From: Candidatus Sulfopaludibacter sp. SbA3
Lineage (GTDB): Bacteria; Acidobacteriota; Terriglobia; Bryobacterales; Bryobacteraceae
Length of the DNA stretch: 9,521 nucleotides
Assembly (NCBI GenBank): GCA_945900935.1
Contig: CAMDKT010000185.1
Location: forward strand, 1-9,521
Direction of reading: 5' to 3'
The translations under genes were made by a program, and so were the position numbers. How positions within the stretch are numbered: the first letter of the stretch is position 1; every line of letters begins with the position of its first letter. Under the pieces are notes generated by a model, which saw nothing but the letters and a program-made list of their open reading frames with translations, had not been told where the DNA came from and did not search any database. Below are positions 1-6,751 of the stretch, piece after piece.

Positions 1-946
1 CCCGGCCCAGGAACAGATTGTCGGAGATATAAAAGTCCCGGGATTCGGCGCTTTCGGTCCAAACGCCAACACCGATGTCCTCAAAACGGCAGTTGCGAAC
101 GGTCAGCGCGACAGCGCCCATCACGTCCTTCTCACCCGCGAACAGGGCAACTTCGGTGTTGCGGAACGTCAGTCCTTCGAAGATGTGGTGGTGCGTCGCC
201 ATGACGTCAAACAGCTTGGCGTTGCCCGCGCCGTCGAAGATCGCTTCGCCATCGCCCGCGCCTTTGATGGTGATGGGCTTCTCCGCGGTGCCTTTTAAGG
301 AAAGAGACGTCGAACCGGTAAACGGCGCGCTCAGAGGGTCGACGTAGTTCAGACGTTCCGGACGATACAGCCCGGCATGGACGAGAATCGTGTCCCCCGG
401 TTGGGCCTTGCTCATGCGGACGGCTGTCCAATCGCCGCGGCCCTCGCCGTAGTAGGCGGCTTTCAGCCCAATGAAGTTTGGCTCCAAGCGCGCGCCAACA
501 TGGTCCGCCGGATAAACGTGCAGCACGCGACCGCCAACGAAAGATTTTGGCTCAGCCCGCGTCGCCACCGTGACGCGCTGCACAGCTTGACCGGTGATGC
601 CGTCCGCATCGCGCATCGTGAACTCGCATTCGTAGCTGGTGGCCGGCTCGAGATTCAGGATGCTGCCCGCGAAGCCATGGGGCACGGTATAGGTCATGAG
701 CTCGCGGTCGCGGTGGACGTGTTCTCCGCCGATGCGAAGCAGCGGGAGCGCTGGGTGCCAGGCGGCAGTACCCGCCTTGCGGAAGCGGACGTCCACGACG
801 GCATTGCGGTTGGCGTCCCCATCGATTGCCCATTCAAATCCCAGGTTAAGCAGCGTGGGATGCTCAACATGGAAACGGCCCGGCCGCGTGGAGTTCTGGG
901 CCTGAACACTACAGGCGGCGAGGAGGAGGAAGGCAAAAGTGCGCAT
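1..946 (-). CDS. Secreted parallel beta-helix protein with N-terminal FN3-like domain (partial, 3' end missing)
   Basis: The minus strand is open from ATG at 946 to the left edge, giving 315 residues with no stop. Residues 1-16 look like an export signal (MRTFAFLLL core, possible SPase I cleavage at VQA|Q; LAAC at 9-12 also matches a lipobox, so a lipoprotein is possible). Residues about 30-130 look like an FN3-type beta-sandwich, with LEPATSYECEFTMRDADG near 99-116 as the typical 'L.P.T.Y' strand. From about 175 the pattern becomes right-handed parallel beta-helix: QPGDTILVHAGLYR (182-195), EKPITIKGAGDGEAIFDG (222-239), HHIFEGLTFRN (253-263), VRNCRFEDIGVGVWTE (283-298) and FYISDNLFLG (305-314). 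Such proteins act on or bind polysaccharides (pectate-lyase-like fold), usually outside the cytoplasm. Catalytic residues cannot be judged because the C-terminal part is missing. The family assignment by fold is fairly sure; the substrate is unknown. No convincing Shine-Dalgarno sequence precedes the start. Confidence 0.8.
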   Translation of the reverse strand, partial: MRTFAFLLLAACSVQAQNSTRPGRFHVEHPTLLNLGFEWAIDGDANRNAVVDVRFRKAGTAAWHPALPLLRIGGEHVHRDRELMTYTVPHGFAGSILNLEPATSYECEFTMRDADGITGQAVQRVTVATRAEPKSFVGGRVLHVYPADHVGARLEPNFIGLKAAYYGEGRGDWTAVRMSKAQPGDTILVHAGLYRPERLNYVDPLSAPFTGSTSLSLKGTAEKPITIKGAGDGEAIFDGAGNAKLFDVMATHHHIFEGLTFRNTEVALFAGEKDVMGAVALTVRNCRFEDIGVGVWTESAESRDFYISDNLFLGR

Positions 947-1021
947 GGTGAAGGTACCCGATGATATTACATCAACGTTCTGCACGGAAACACCGGGCAA
1001 AATGTCCCTCGAGGCTGAACT
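947..1021. other. Divergent intergenic region between beta-helix gene and hicAB remnant
   Basis: This short AT-richer spacer separates the leftward beta-helix gene from the rightward hic locus. On the minus strand, TAATAT at 969-964 is a possible -10 hexamer (4 of 6 consensus positions) about 18 bases before the ATG at 946. No good -35 accompanies it, so a promoter here is only suggested. Positions 982-997 repeat 16 bases found inside the acyl-CoA synthetase gene at 1917-1932. Confidence 0.3.
982..997. repeat. 16-bp direct repeat, copy 1 (copy 2 at 1917-1932)
   Basis: GCACGGAAACACCGGG occurs identically at 982-997, in the intergenic region, and at 1917-1932, inside the synthetase gene where the minus strand encodes Pro-Gly-Val-Ser-Val-Arg. 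It may be chance or a small duplicated remnant. No function is apparent. Confidence 0.3.
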
Positions 1022-1182
1022 TTGAAAGTTCGCGACCTGATCCGATTGTTAGAATCGAAGGGATGGCCCGCAAGGAAAGGGTTGTTACCGTTCCGGGTCA
1101 CCCCGGGAAAGATGTCCCCATTGGTACGCTCAAAAGCATTTTGAAAAGCGCTGAAATTGTGGAAGGCGAGGAACACCGATGA
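1022..1182 (+). pseudogene. hicA: Broken HicA mRNA interferase toxin (internal deletion and frameshift)
   Basis: HicA is a small dsRBD-fold ribonuclease toxin. From a TTG at 1022 one frame reads LKVRDLIRLLESKGW (to 1066), the normal HicA N-terminus. The C-terminal half, RVVTVPGHPGKDVPIGTLKSILKSAEI, continues in another frame from 1078 to the TGA at 1180-1182. Only 11 bases lie between the halves, where the family usually has about 19 residues including the GSHxQF segment with the catalytic histidine. The arithmetic fits a net loss of roughly 46 bases (a length of 3n+1), which would both remove the active site and shift the frame. A shorter ORF from ATG 1063 could make the C-terminal fragment only. 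The stop overlaps hicB by ATGA. A toxin-inactivating deletion is the simplest reading; an assembly error is possible but would have to remove several tens of bases. Confidence 0.75.
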
Positions 1183-1397
1183 AATACACCGTTATCTACG
1201 AGCAAGGGCCAACATCTTGGGGTGCTTATGTTCCCGACCTTCCCGGTGTCATCACCGTCGGTGAGAGTCGAGAGGAAGCGGAACGTTTAATTGCAGAGGC
1301 TGTCGAGTTCCATCTCGAAGGCATGCGGGAAGAAGGCATCCCTATTCCAGCGGCATCGAGCTTCGCCGGAGTCGTCGAAGTATCGCCCGCCGCCTGA
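1179..1397 (+). CDS. hicB: HicB-family antitoxin
   Basis: This 72-residue protein matches the short HicB-like antitoxins: MKYTVIYEQGPTSWGAYVPDLPGV at the start (partial RNase H-like fold), then the helix VGESREEAERLIAEAVEFHLEGMREEG and a short tail ending VVEVSP. HicB normally binds HicA and blocks its mRNA cleavage; many also carry a C-terminal DNA-binding domain, which this short version lacks. The start is well supported by GAGGAA at 1168-1173, five bases before the ATG, and by the ATGA overlap with the hicA remnant upstream. Because hicA is broken, this is an orphan antitoxin in this locus. It could still neutralise a HicA encoded elsewhere, or be a relic not yet decayed. The gene converges with the acyl-CoA synthetase gene, leaving 22 bases between their stop codons. 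Confidence 0.88.
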   Translation: MKYTVIYEQGPTSWGAYVPDLPGVITVGESREEAERLIAEAVEFHLEGMREEGIPIPAASSFAGVVEVSPAA

Positions 1398-1400
1398 TTC

Positions 1401-1432
1401 AAAAGGTGACGGTCCGCCCTTACCGCGGCACC
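1401..1432 (-). terminator. Possible rho-independent terminator of the minus-strand acc operon
   Basis: Read on the minus strand, GGTG (1432-1429) can pair with CACC (1408-1405) and CGGT (1425-1422) with ACCG (1413-1410), with a small asymmetric internal loop. TTTT follows at 1404-1401. The hairpin includes the synthetase stop codon (1422-1420). The stem is interrupted and the T-run is short, so the call is tentative; position at the end of the operon supports it. Confidence 0.35.
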
Positions 1433-2886
1433 CATTTCGGCAGCAGATGTTTTTGAATCTTGCCCAGCGCAGTGCGCGGCAGCTTGTCCATTCGCAGAAA
1501 GGCACGGGGAATCTTAAACGATGCCAAATGCGCGCGGCACGCCGTTTCCAAGGCCTTCGCGTCGAACGTATCATCCGCCACAATGTAGGCCACAGGCACC
1601 TCTCCGCGCCGTGGATCCGGTGAAGAGGCGACAGCCACTTCCGCAACGCCTGGCTGCTCGGAGAGAAACTCTTCAATCTCGCGCGGATAGATATTGAAAC
1701 CGCCGGAAATGATCAGATCGCTGCGACGCCCTTGCAAAGTGTAATAGCCATCGGCGGAACGGACCGCGATATCTCCAGTACGGAACCAGCCATCGCGATG
1801 CGCCGCGGCGGTCGCCTCCTCTTGCCGCCAGTAGCCGGAGAATAGATTCGGTCCGCGGAGATACAGTTCGCCGGTCTCGCCGTCAGGAACCGGGTTGCCA
1901 TCGGGGTCCAGGTTGCGCACGGAAACACCGGGAAGGGGCATGCCGACGGAACCGGGCCGGCGCTCGCCGTTATATGGGTTGGAAAGATTCATGAGCGTCT
2001 CACTCATGCCGTAGCGCTCTAGAATCGTATGCCCAAATTTAGAGCGGAAGTCTTCCAAAGTCTGAACCGGCAGCGGCGCGGAACCGGAGACGAACAGCCG
2101 CATCTTCGCGCCGATCACGGAAGCTGTTTCCGACGGCCACTCCAGCATCCGCACATACATCGTCGGTACGCCGAAGAAGACAGTAGGCTCGAATTCGCGC
2201 ATCCACTGCGCCGCGTGGTTGTGCTCGAAGCGTTTTTCGAGACGCATCCGGCAGCCGCTCGCCAGCCAGCAGTGGATGCCGTTTCCCAGACCGTGAACGT
2301 GGAAAAGAGGAAGCGCGAGAAGGATTTTGTCAGCGGGCGTTATCTGCCAGCAAGTGAGAAGATTCACGGCGTTGACGACAAAATTGTGATGCGTCAACAC
2401 GGCCCCCTTGGCGGGACCGGTGGTGCCGGACGTGTAGACAATGGCGGCGGGCGTATCGCCGTCGAGTACGTCGATTCTACGAGTGTTTGGCTGCAATCGG
2501 GCTTCGTCGCAGAGTTCCGTCAGGAGCCAGACCGGCGTGGGAGAACTGGGGATAAATTCGGTCTGCGCGGCGGTGGTGATAATCGCTTTGGGTTCGGAAT
2601 CCTCCAGGATGTGGCGAATCTCACGGTCCCGGTAGAGCGCGTTGACAGGGACGAAGATGACGCCCAGGCGCGTGGCCGCCAAATAGAGTTCAATGTACTC
2701 GATGCAGTTGGCCAGATAAACGCAAAGACGATCACCCTTTTTCAAGCCGCGATCGACAAGGAGATTTGCCATCCGGGAAGCGCTGTCGTCGAGATCGCCA
2801 AATGTTCGAATGGCGCCCTCAAAAACGAGCCCCGGCTGTTCACGCCGCCCGATAAACGAAAGGTCGAACAGCTCCGGCAGCGTCAC
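1420..2886 (-). CDS. AMP-forming acyl-CoA synthetase, MatB (malonyl-CoA synthetase)-like
   Basis: This 488-residue ANL-superfamily enzyme activates a carboxylic acid with ATP and joins it to CoA. All core motifs are visible: P-loop YTSGTTGPAKG (151-161), HVHGLG (196-201), RYGMSE (291-296), RTGD (369-372), the hinge GRRSDLIISGGFNIYPREIE (386-405) and the catalytic lysine in TALGK (Lys476). The stretch RYGMSETLMNLSNPYNGERR resembles malonyl-CoA synthetase MatB more than long-chain FadD, and the length fits MatB. I infer malonate or another short dicarboxylate as substrate; a general fatty acyl-CoA ligase remains possible. The start is a GTG at 2886, five bases after the accC stop, making it the last gene of the operon. 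Coupling with accBC would join two sources of malonyl-CoA. Confidence 0.85.
   Translation of the reverse strand: MTLPELFDLSFIGRREQPGLVFEGAIRTFGDLDDSASRMANLLVDRGLKKGDRLCVYLANCIEYIELYLAATRLGVIFVPVNALYRDREIRHILEDSEPKAIITTAAQTEFIPSSPTPVWLLTELCDEARLQPNTRRIDVLDGDTPAAIVYTSGTTGPAKGAVLTHHNFVVNAVNLLTCWQITPADKILLALPLFHVHGLGNGIHCWLASGCRMRLEKRFEHNHAAQWMREFEPTVFFGVPTMYVRMLEWPSETASVIGAKMRLFVSGSAPLPVQTLEDFRSKFGHTILERYGMSETLMNLSNPYNGERRPGSVGMPLPGVSVRNLDPDGNPVPDGETGELYLRGPNLFSGYWRQEEATAAAHRDGWFRTGDIAVRSADGYYTLQGRRSDLIISGGFNIYPREIEEFLSEQPGVAEVAVASSPDPRRGEVPVAYIVADDTFDAKALETACRAHLASFKIPRAFLRMDKLPRTALGKIQKHLLPKWVPR
1917..1932. repeat. 16-bp direct repeat, copy 2 (copy 1 at 982-997)
   Basis: Identical to 982-997. 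This copy is coding sequence of the acyl-CoA synthetase and is probably the ancestral one if the pair is not a coincidence. Confidence 0.3.
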
Positions 2887-2891
2887 GGCAA

Positions 2892-4253
2892 TTACCCCGG
2901 CGCCGCGGACGTTTTCGCCAGGAACCGCACGATAAAGGCCGTATCGATCTCCCCGGCCTGAAATTCCGGATCATGCAGTATGCGCTGGTGCAGCGGAATC
3001 GACGTATGAATGCCCTCAACGACGAACATATCCAACGCCCGGAGTGACCGCTGAATCGCCTCCGCGCGATCCTTCCCATGGCAGATCAACTTCGCGATCA
3101 GCGAATCGTAATAAGGCGGAATTACGCAGTCCGTGTACGCCCACGTATCCACGCGAACGCCAATCCCGCCGGGCAAATTCAAACCCGTAATCTTGCCCGG
3201 ACTCGGCGTGAAAGTCACCGGATTTTCGGCGTTGATGCGGCACTCGATGGCATGCCCGCGCATCGTCACAGGCTCGGTGAGAATATCGCTCATCCGCTCC
3301 CCCGCCGCAATGCGGATCTGCGCCTTTACAATGTCGATGCCCGTCACCATCTCCGTCACCGGATGCTCCACTTGCACCCGCGCATTCACTTCGATGAAGT
3401 ACAAACTGCCGTCTTCATCCATCAGGAATTCGACAGTCCCGGCATTCGTATAACCCACTTCGCGCATCGCCTTTTTCAGCGAGTCGCCAATCGTCCGCCG
3501 CATCTCCGGCGTCACCACCGGGCTCGGCGATTCTTCAATCAACTTCTGATGCCGCCGTTGAATCGAGCACTCGCGCTCACCCAGAATCTCCACATTGCCG
3601 TAGTTATCCGCCAGCACCTGAAACTCAATGTGGCGCGGCTTGCGAATGTACTTCTCCATGTACATGTCCGGACACGAGAACGCCGCGCCCGCTTCCGTCT
3701 GCGCTTGCGCCAGCAAATTCGGAAGTTCTGACGCTTCGTTGACGACACGCATGCCGCGCCCGCCGCCGCCCGCGCTGGCTTTCAAGATCACCGGATAGCC
3801 AATCACTTCGGCCATCTCCAGCGCCTGCTCGGCTGACTCAATGATCCCTTTCGATCCGGGGAGAATCGGAAGGCCCGCCTTCTGCATTGCCGTTCGCGCG
3901 TGCTGCTTGAAGCCCATCGCCTCAATCACCGCCGGCTTGGGCCCGATGAACGTAATCCCGCTCGCCTCGCAAACTTCGGCGAAGCCCGCGTTCTCGCTCA
4001 GAAAACCATAGCCCGGATGAATCGCGTCGACGTTGGAAATCTCCGCCGCGCTAATGACGCTCGGAATATGCAAATAACTACGCGCGCTCTTCGCCGGCCC
4101 GATGCAGATCGCCTCATCGGCAAACCGGACATGCGACGAATGGCGATCCGCCTCGGAATAGACGGCCACCGTGCGGATCCCCATTTCCTTGCAGGCGCAG
4201 ACGATGCGGAGGGCTATCTCGCCGCGATTGGCGATAAGAATTTTCTTAAACAT
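2892..4253 (-). CDS. accC: Biotin carboxylase subunit of acetyl-CoA carboxylase
   Basis: AccC carboxylates biotin on AccB using ATP and bicarbonate, the first half-reaction of malonyl-CoA synthesis. The 453-residue protein is full length for the family. The N-terminal Rossmann-like domain begins MFKKILIANRGEIALRI; the ATP-grasp domain has the glycine-rich loop KASAGGGGRGM (158-168), HIEFQV (208-213) and the catalytic strand FIEVNARVQVEHPVTE (286-301) with Glu288, Asn290, Arg292 and Glu296 at the positions expected from E. coli AccC; Arg339 in IECRINAE corresponds to its conserved arginine. ATG 4253 is chosen because homology starts there; the open frame extends 33 codons further upstream (to 4352), but that part lies within accB and is not homologous. 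One base separates it from the accB stop, so translational coupling is likely. The partner carboxyltransferase genes accA and accD are not in the window. Confidence 0.97.
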   Translation of the reverse strand: MFKKILIANRGEIALRIVCACKEMGIRTVAVYSEADRHSSHVRFADEAICIGPAKSARSYLHIPSVISAAEISNVDAIHPGYGFLSENAGFAEVCEASGITFIGPKPAVIEAMGFKQHARTAMQKAGLPILPGSKGIIESAEQALEMAEVIGYPVILKASAGGGGRGMRVVNEASELPNLLAQAQTEAGAAFSCPDMYMEKYIRKPRHIEFQVLADNYGNVEILGERECSIQRRHQKLIEESPSPVVTPEMRRTIGDSLKKAMREVGYTNAGTVEFLMDEDGSLYFIEVNARVQVEHPVTEMVTGIDIVKAQIRIAAGERMSDILTEPVTMRGHAIECRINAENPVTFTPSPGKITGLNLPGGIGVRVDTWAYTDCVIPPYYDSLIAKLICHGKDRAEAIQRSLRALDMFVVEGIHTSIPLHQRILHDPEFQAGEIDTAFIVRFLAKTSAAPG

Positions 4254-4254
4254 G

Positions 4255-4701
4255 TCAGTTGGGACGCACTGTGAACAGCGTCGCGCCGTATTCAACCGGC
4301 GCGCCGTTTTCCACCAGCCGCGCGATAATCGTGCCCGCCACTTCGCTCTCAATTTCGTTCATCAGCTTCATGGATTCCACGATACAAAGAACCTGGCCTG
4401 GTTTCACCACGTCGCCAACCTTCACGAACGGCCCCGAATCCGATGAGGCGGACGCATAAAACGTCCCGACAATCGGCGACTTCACCGCCAGCGTCTTCTC
4501 ATCTTCCACCGGCGCCAATGGCGCAACAGGCGGAGCGTGGTACGTCACGACAGCGGGCGCAATGGGCGCCGCCCGCGTCACCACCTCCCGCGGGCCGCCG
4601 CAGACAATTCGGACGCGGTTGTCACCGCGTTGGACTTCGAGTTCAGCCACGCCGGAATCGACGACGGCTTGAATCATCTCTTTGATTTCGGAAATGTTCA
4701 T
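4255..4701 (-). CDS. accB: Biotin carboxyl carrier protein of acetyl-CoA carboxylase
   Basis: AccB carries covalently bound biotin between AccC and the carboxyltransferase. The 148-residue protein has the usual three parts: an N-terminal helix-strand segment, MNISEIKEMIQAVVDSGVAELEV (1-23); a flexible Pro/Ala-rich linker (about 44-65); and a biotinyl domain from about 72 to 146 starting VKSPIVGTFYASASSDSGPF. The biotin attachment site is ESMKLMNEI (109-117) with Lys112 as the modified residue; E. coli has AMKM here, and ESMKLM is a common variant. The domain ends VENGAPVEYGATLFTV. It starts 10 bases after the peptidase stop and is followed one base later by accC. BirA-type biotin ligase, needed for activation, is not encoded here. 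Confidence 0.97.
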   Translation of the reverse strand: MNISEIKEMIQAVVDSGVAELEVQRGDNRVRIVCGGPREVVTRAAPIAPAVVTYHAPPVAPLAPVEDEKTLAVKSPIVGTFYASASSDSGPFVKVGDVVKPGQVLCIVESMKLMNEIESEVAGTIIARLVENGAPVEYGATLFTVRPN

Positions 4702-4710
4702 TTCGTTAGG

Positions 4711-5784
4711 TTAAAAAACAACGAGTTCTTTTGCTGTTGGAGTTAAGATTTCAACGCCCTTTGGCGTTATCAGTACTGTATCTTCGATGCGCACGCCGCC
4801 GCTGCCTTCAATATATGCGCCTGGTTCAATGGTAATCGTCATCCCGGCCTGCAAGGGCGTCGCATCGGCGCGTCCCAGCCTGGGCGCTTCGTGAATTTCC
4901 AGTCCCAGCCCGTGCCCCGTACTATGCACAAACGCTTTGTCCAGGCCATGTTGACGCAGCACCCGGCGCGTTACCCGATCGATCTGATTCGCGGCCACAC
5001 CAGGAGCGACAGCGTCCACGCCCGCCAACTGGGCTTCCAGAACCGCTCGATACAGATTGCGCGTTTTTGCGCCGACTTTGCCAAGGTGGACGCAGCGTGT
5101 CATGTCGCTCGCATATCCGGCCCGAAAGGTACCCATATCTATTAATAATAACCCATTCCCATCGATCCGCGCACCACCCGGACGCGCGTGCGGCAATGCC
5201 GAGTTTTTCCGGAACGCGACAATCGTCTCGAATGCGGGTTTGTCGGCACCCAGCAGCCGCATCTGATAATCGATCTCCGCCGCGAAATCGCGCTCGGTCA
5301 TCCCGGCTCGAAACCGTGTTAACGCCGCCGCGAACGCCTGCGAATTAATGTTCACCGACTCCCGAATCGCCGCGATCTCCTCGGCCGACTTCACCATTCG
5401 CCGCTGCTCGATCACCGCGCCCAAAGGATGCAGCGAAGCGCTCAGAGGCAGCGACCGTTGCAAATGTTCCCACGCCCGGTACTGCACCCGATCATTCTCA
5501 AAACCGATCCGCCGCAGCTTCTTCAGCCGCGGCGTCAACGCCGTCTCCAACGGCCCCTTCGTGATAATCACCTTCACGCCGCTCCCCGCCGTCTCCGTTT
5601 TCGCCTGTAGCGTATAGCGGGGATCGGTCAGCAGCGTCGCTTGCCGCTCAGTCACCAGCAGCATCGCGTTGCTGCCCGTGAAGCCGGTCAGATAGCGGAT
5701 GTTCGGTGCCGTAGTGACCAGGGCGGCGTCGAGTTCCAACGCCGCCGCGTCCTGCCGCAATCCAGCCAGCCGGATCTTATGCAT
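4711..5784 (-). CDS. M24-family Xaa-Pro aminopeptidase (aminopeptidase P-like)
   Basis: This cytoplasmic dimetal peptidase removes an N-terminal residue preceding proline. From MHKIRLAG it is 357 residues, typical of the short bacterial form. Residues about 4-130 form the creatinase-type N-terminal domain (TTAPNIRYLTGFTGSNAMLL, TDPRYTLQA); the rest is the pita-bread catalytic domain. The five metal ligands are visible: Asp216 in LLIDMG, Asp227 in ASDMTR, His291 in HSTGHGLG, Glu320 in TIEPGAY and Glu334 in RIEDTV. The start is uncertain: ATG 5784 or ATG 5790 (adding Met-Ser), both overlapping the end of the oxidoreductase gene; no strong ribosome site separates them. Peptidases of this family are found just before accBC in other bacteria, often with efp between (the yqhT-efp-accBC arrangement of Bacillus); here efp is absent and accB follows directly. 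Confidence 0.93.
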   Translation of the reverse strand: MHKIRLAGLRQDAAALELDAALVTTAPNIRYLTGFTGSNAMLLVTERQATLLTDPRYTLQAKTETAGSGVKVIITKGPLETALTPRLKKLRRIGFENDRVQYRAWEHLQRSLPLSASLHPLGAVIEQRRMVKSAEEIAAIRESVNINSQAFAAALTRFRAGMTERDFAAEIDYQMRLLGADKPAFETIVAFRKNSALPHARPGGARIDGNGLLLIDMGTFRAGYASDMTRCVHLGKVGAKTRNLYRAVLEAQLAGVDAVAPGVAANQIDRVTRRVLRQHGLDKAFVHSTGHGLGLEIHEAPRLGRADATPLQAGMTITIEPGAYIEGSGGVRIEDTVLITPKGVEILTPTAKELVVF

Positions 5785-6751
5785 TGACATCGAGCAGCAA
5801 CTTACCTGTCGTCTTCCGCGCCGCCAGGTCCTCATGCGCCTCATGCGCCGCCGACAGTGCGTAGGTCTTGTGAATTTGCAGCCGCAGTTCGCCGGAAGCC
5901 AGTCCGTTCAACACGTCATTGGCGCGCCATGCCAGTTCTTCCCGCGTCGCGCAATGGTGGGCCAGCGTCGGCCGCGTCAAAAACAGCGAGCCCTTCTGGT
6001 TCAGCAGCAATGGCTCCACCGCAGGCACGGCGCCGCTCGCATTGCCAAAGGTCACCATCATCCCGCGAGGCCGCAAGCAGTCCAGCGATCCCATAAACGT
6101 CGACGCCCCCACCGAGTCATAAACCACGTCCACGCCGCGCCCTTCCGTCAGCCGCCGCGTCTCCGCCACCCAGTCCTGCTCGTTGTAGAGAATCGTTTCA
6201 TCCACGCCAACCTCGCGCGCGATCTCCGCCTTCGCCGCGCTGCCAACCGTGCCAATCACCCGCGCCCCGCGCCGCTTCGCCATCTGTACGACTAGCTGAC
6301 CCGCCCCGCCCGCCGCGGCATGGACCAGGCACGTCTGGCCGTTCTGCAGCGGAAAGGTCGAGTGCGTCAAATAATGCGCCGTCATCCCCTGCAGCATCGC
6401 CGCCGCCGCCAAATCAAGCCCCAGCTTCTCCGGCACTTTCACCAGTTGCCAGGCGGGAACCACGGCGTACTGCGCGTATGAGCCGCGCTGCATTGCGTAG
6501 GCCACACGGTCGCCCGGTTGCAGCTCGGTGACGCCCGCGCCAACCGCCTCAACGACGCCCGCCGCTTCCATCCCCGGCGTGAACGGCAGCGGCGCTTTAT
6601 ACAGGCCGGTGCGGAAGTAAATATCAATGAAGTTCACGCCGCTGACGGCCAGCCGGACCAGAGCCTGGCCTTCGCCGGGCATTGGGACCGGAACTTCTTC
6701 CAACAACATTTTCTCGGGGCCGCCCGTTTCTCGGACGAGTATCGCTTTCAT
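5777..6751 (-). CDS. Zinc-independent NADPH:quinone oxidoreductase (zeta-crystallin/MDR family)
   Basis: The 324-residue protein is a medium-chain dehydrogenase/reductase of the quinone oxidoreductase type, which reduces quinones or enones with NADPH. The N-terminal GroES-like catalytic domain has VNFIDIYFRTGLY (39-51) and FTPGMEAAGVVEAVGAGV (57-74), both diagnostic of this subfamily. The structural-zinc cysteines of true alcohol dehydrogenases are missing. The Rossmann motif HAAAGGAGQLVVQMAK (144-159) binds the cofactor, and GVDVVYDSVG follows later. It ends RKTTGKLLLDV as usual. The ATG at 6751 overlaps the stop of the upstream unknown gene (ATGA), and its stop overlaps the peptidase start. 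Its physiological substrate is not shown by the sequence; no direct metabolic link to the acc genes is evident beyond co-transcription. Confidence 0.93.
   Translation of the reverse strand: MKAILVRETGGPEKMLLEEVPVPMPGEGQALVRLAVSGVNFIDIYFRTGLYKAPLPFTPGMEAAGVVEAVGAGVTELQPGDRVAYAMQRGSYAQYAVVPAWQLVKVPEKLGLDLAAAAMLQGMTAHYLTHSTFPLQNGQTCLVHAAAGGAGQLVVQMAKRRGARVIGTVGSAAKAEIAREVGVDETILYNEQDWVAETRRLTEGRGVDVVYDSVGASTFMGSLDCLRPRGMMVTFGNASGAVPAVEPLLLNQKGSLFLTRPTLAHHCATREELAWRANDVLNGLASGELRLQIHKTYALSAAHEAHEDLAARKTTGKLLLDVNA

Noticed and set aside
377..964. 195-residue plus-strand open frame
   Set aside because: It is antisense to the beta-helix gene, which has a signal peptide, FN3-like domain and beta-helix rungs.
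1067..1085. Programmed frameshift joining the HicA halves
   Set aside because: The intervening catalytic segment is absent, so even a frameshifted product would lack the active site. A deletion explains both features.
2029..2961. 310-residue plus-strand open frame
   Set aside because: It is antisense to the acyl-CoA synthetase and the end of accC, both of which have complete family motifs. The product looks like a GC-rich shadow with no domain.
3078..3731. 217-residue His/Arg-rich plus-strand open frame
   Set aside because: It is the complement of accC; the composition is an artefact of reading the opposite strand.
4254..4352. 33-codon N-terminal extension of accC
   Set aside because: It overlaps the end of accB in another frame and is not part of the biotin carboxylase fold, which begins MFKKILIANRGE.
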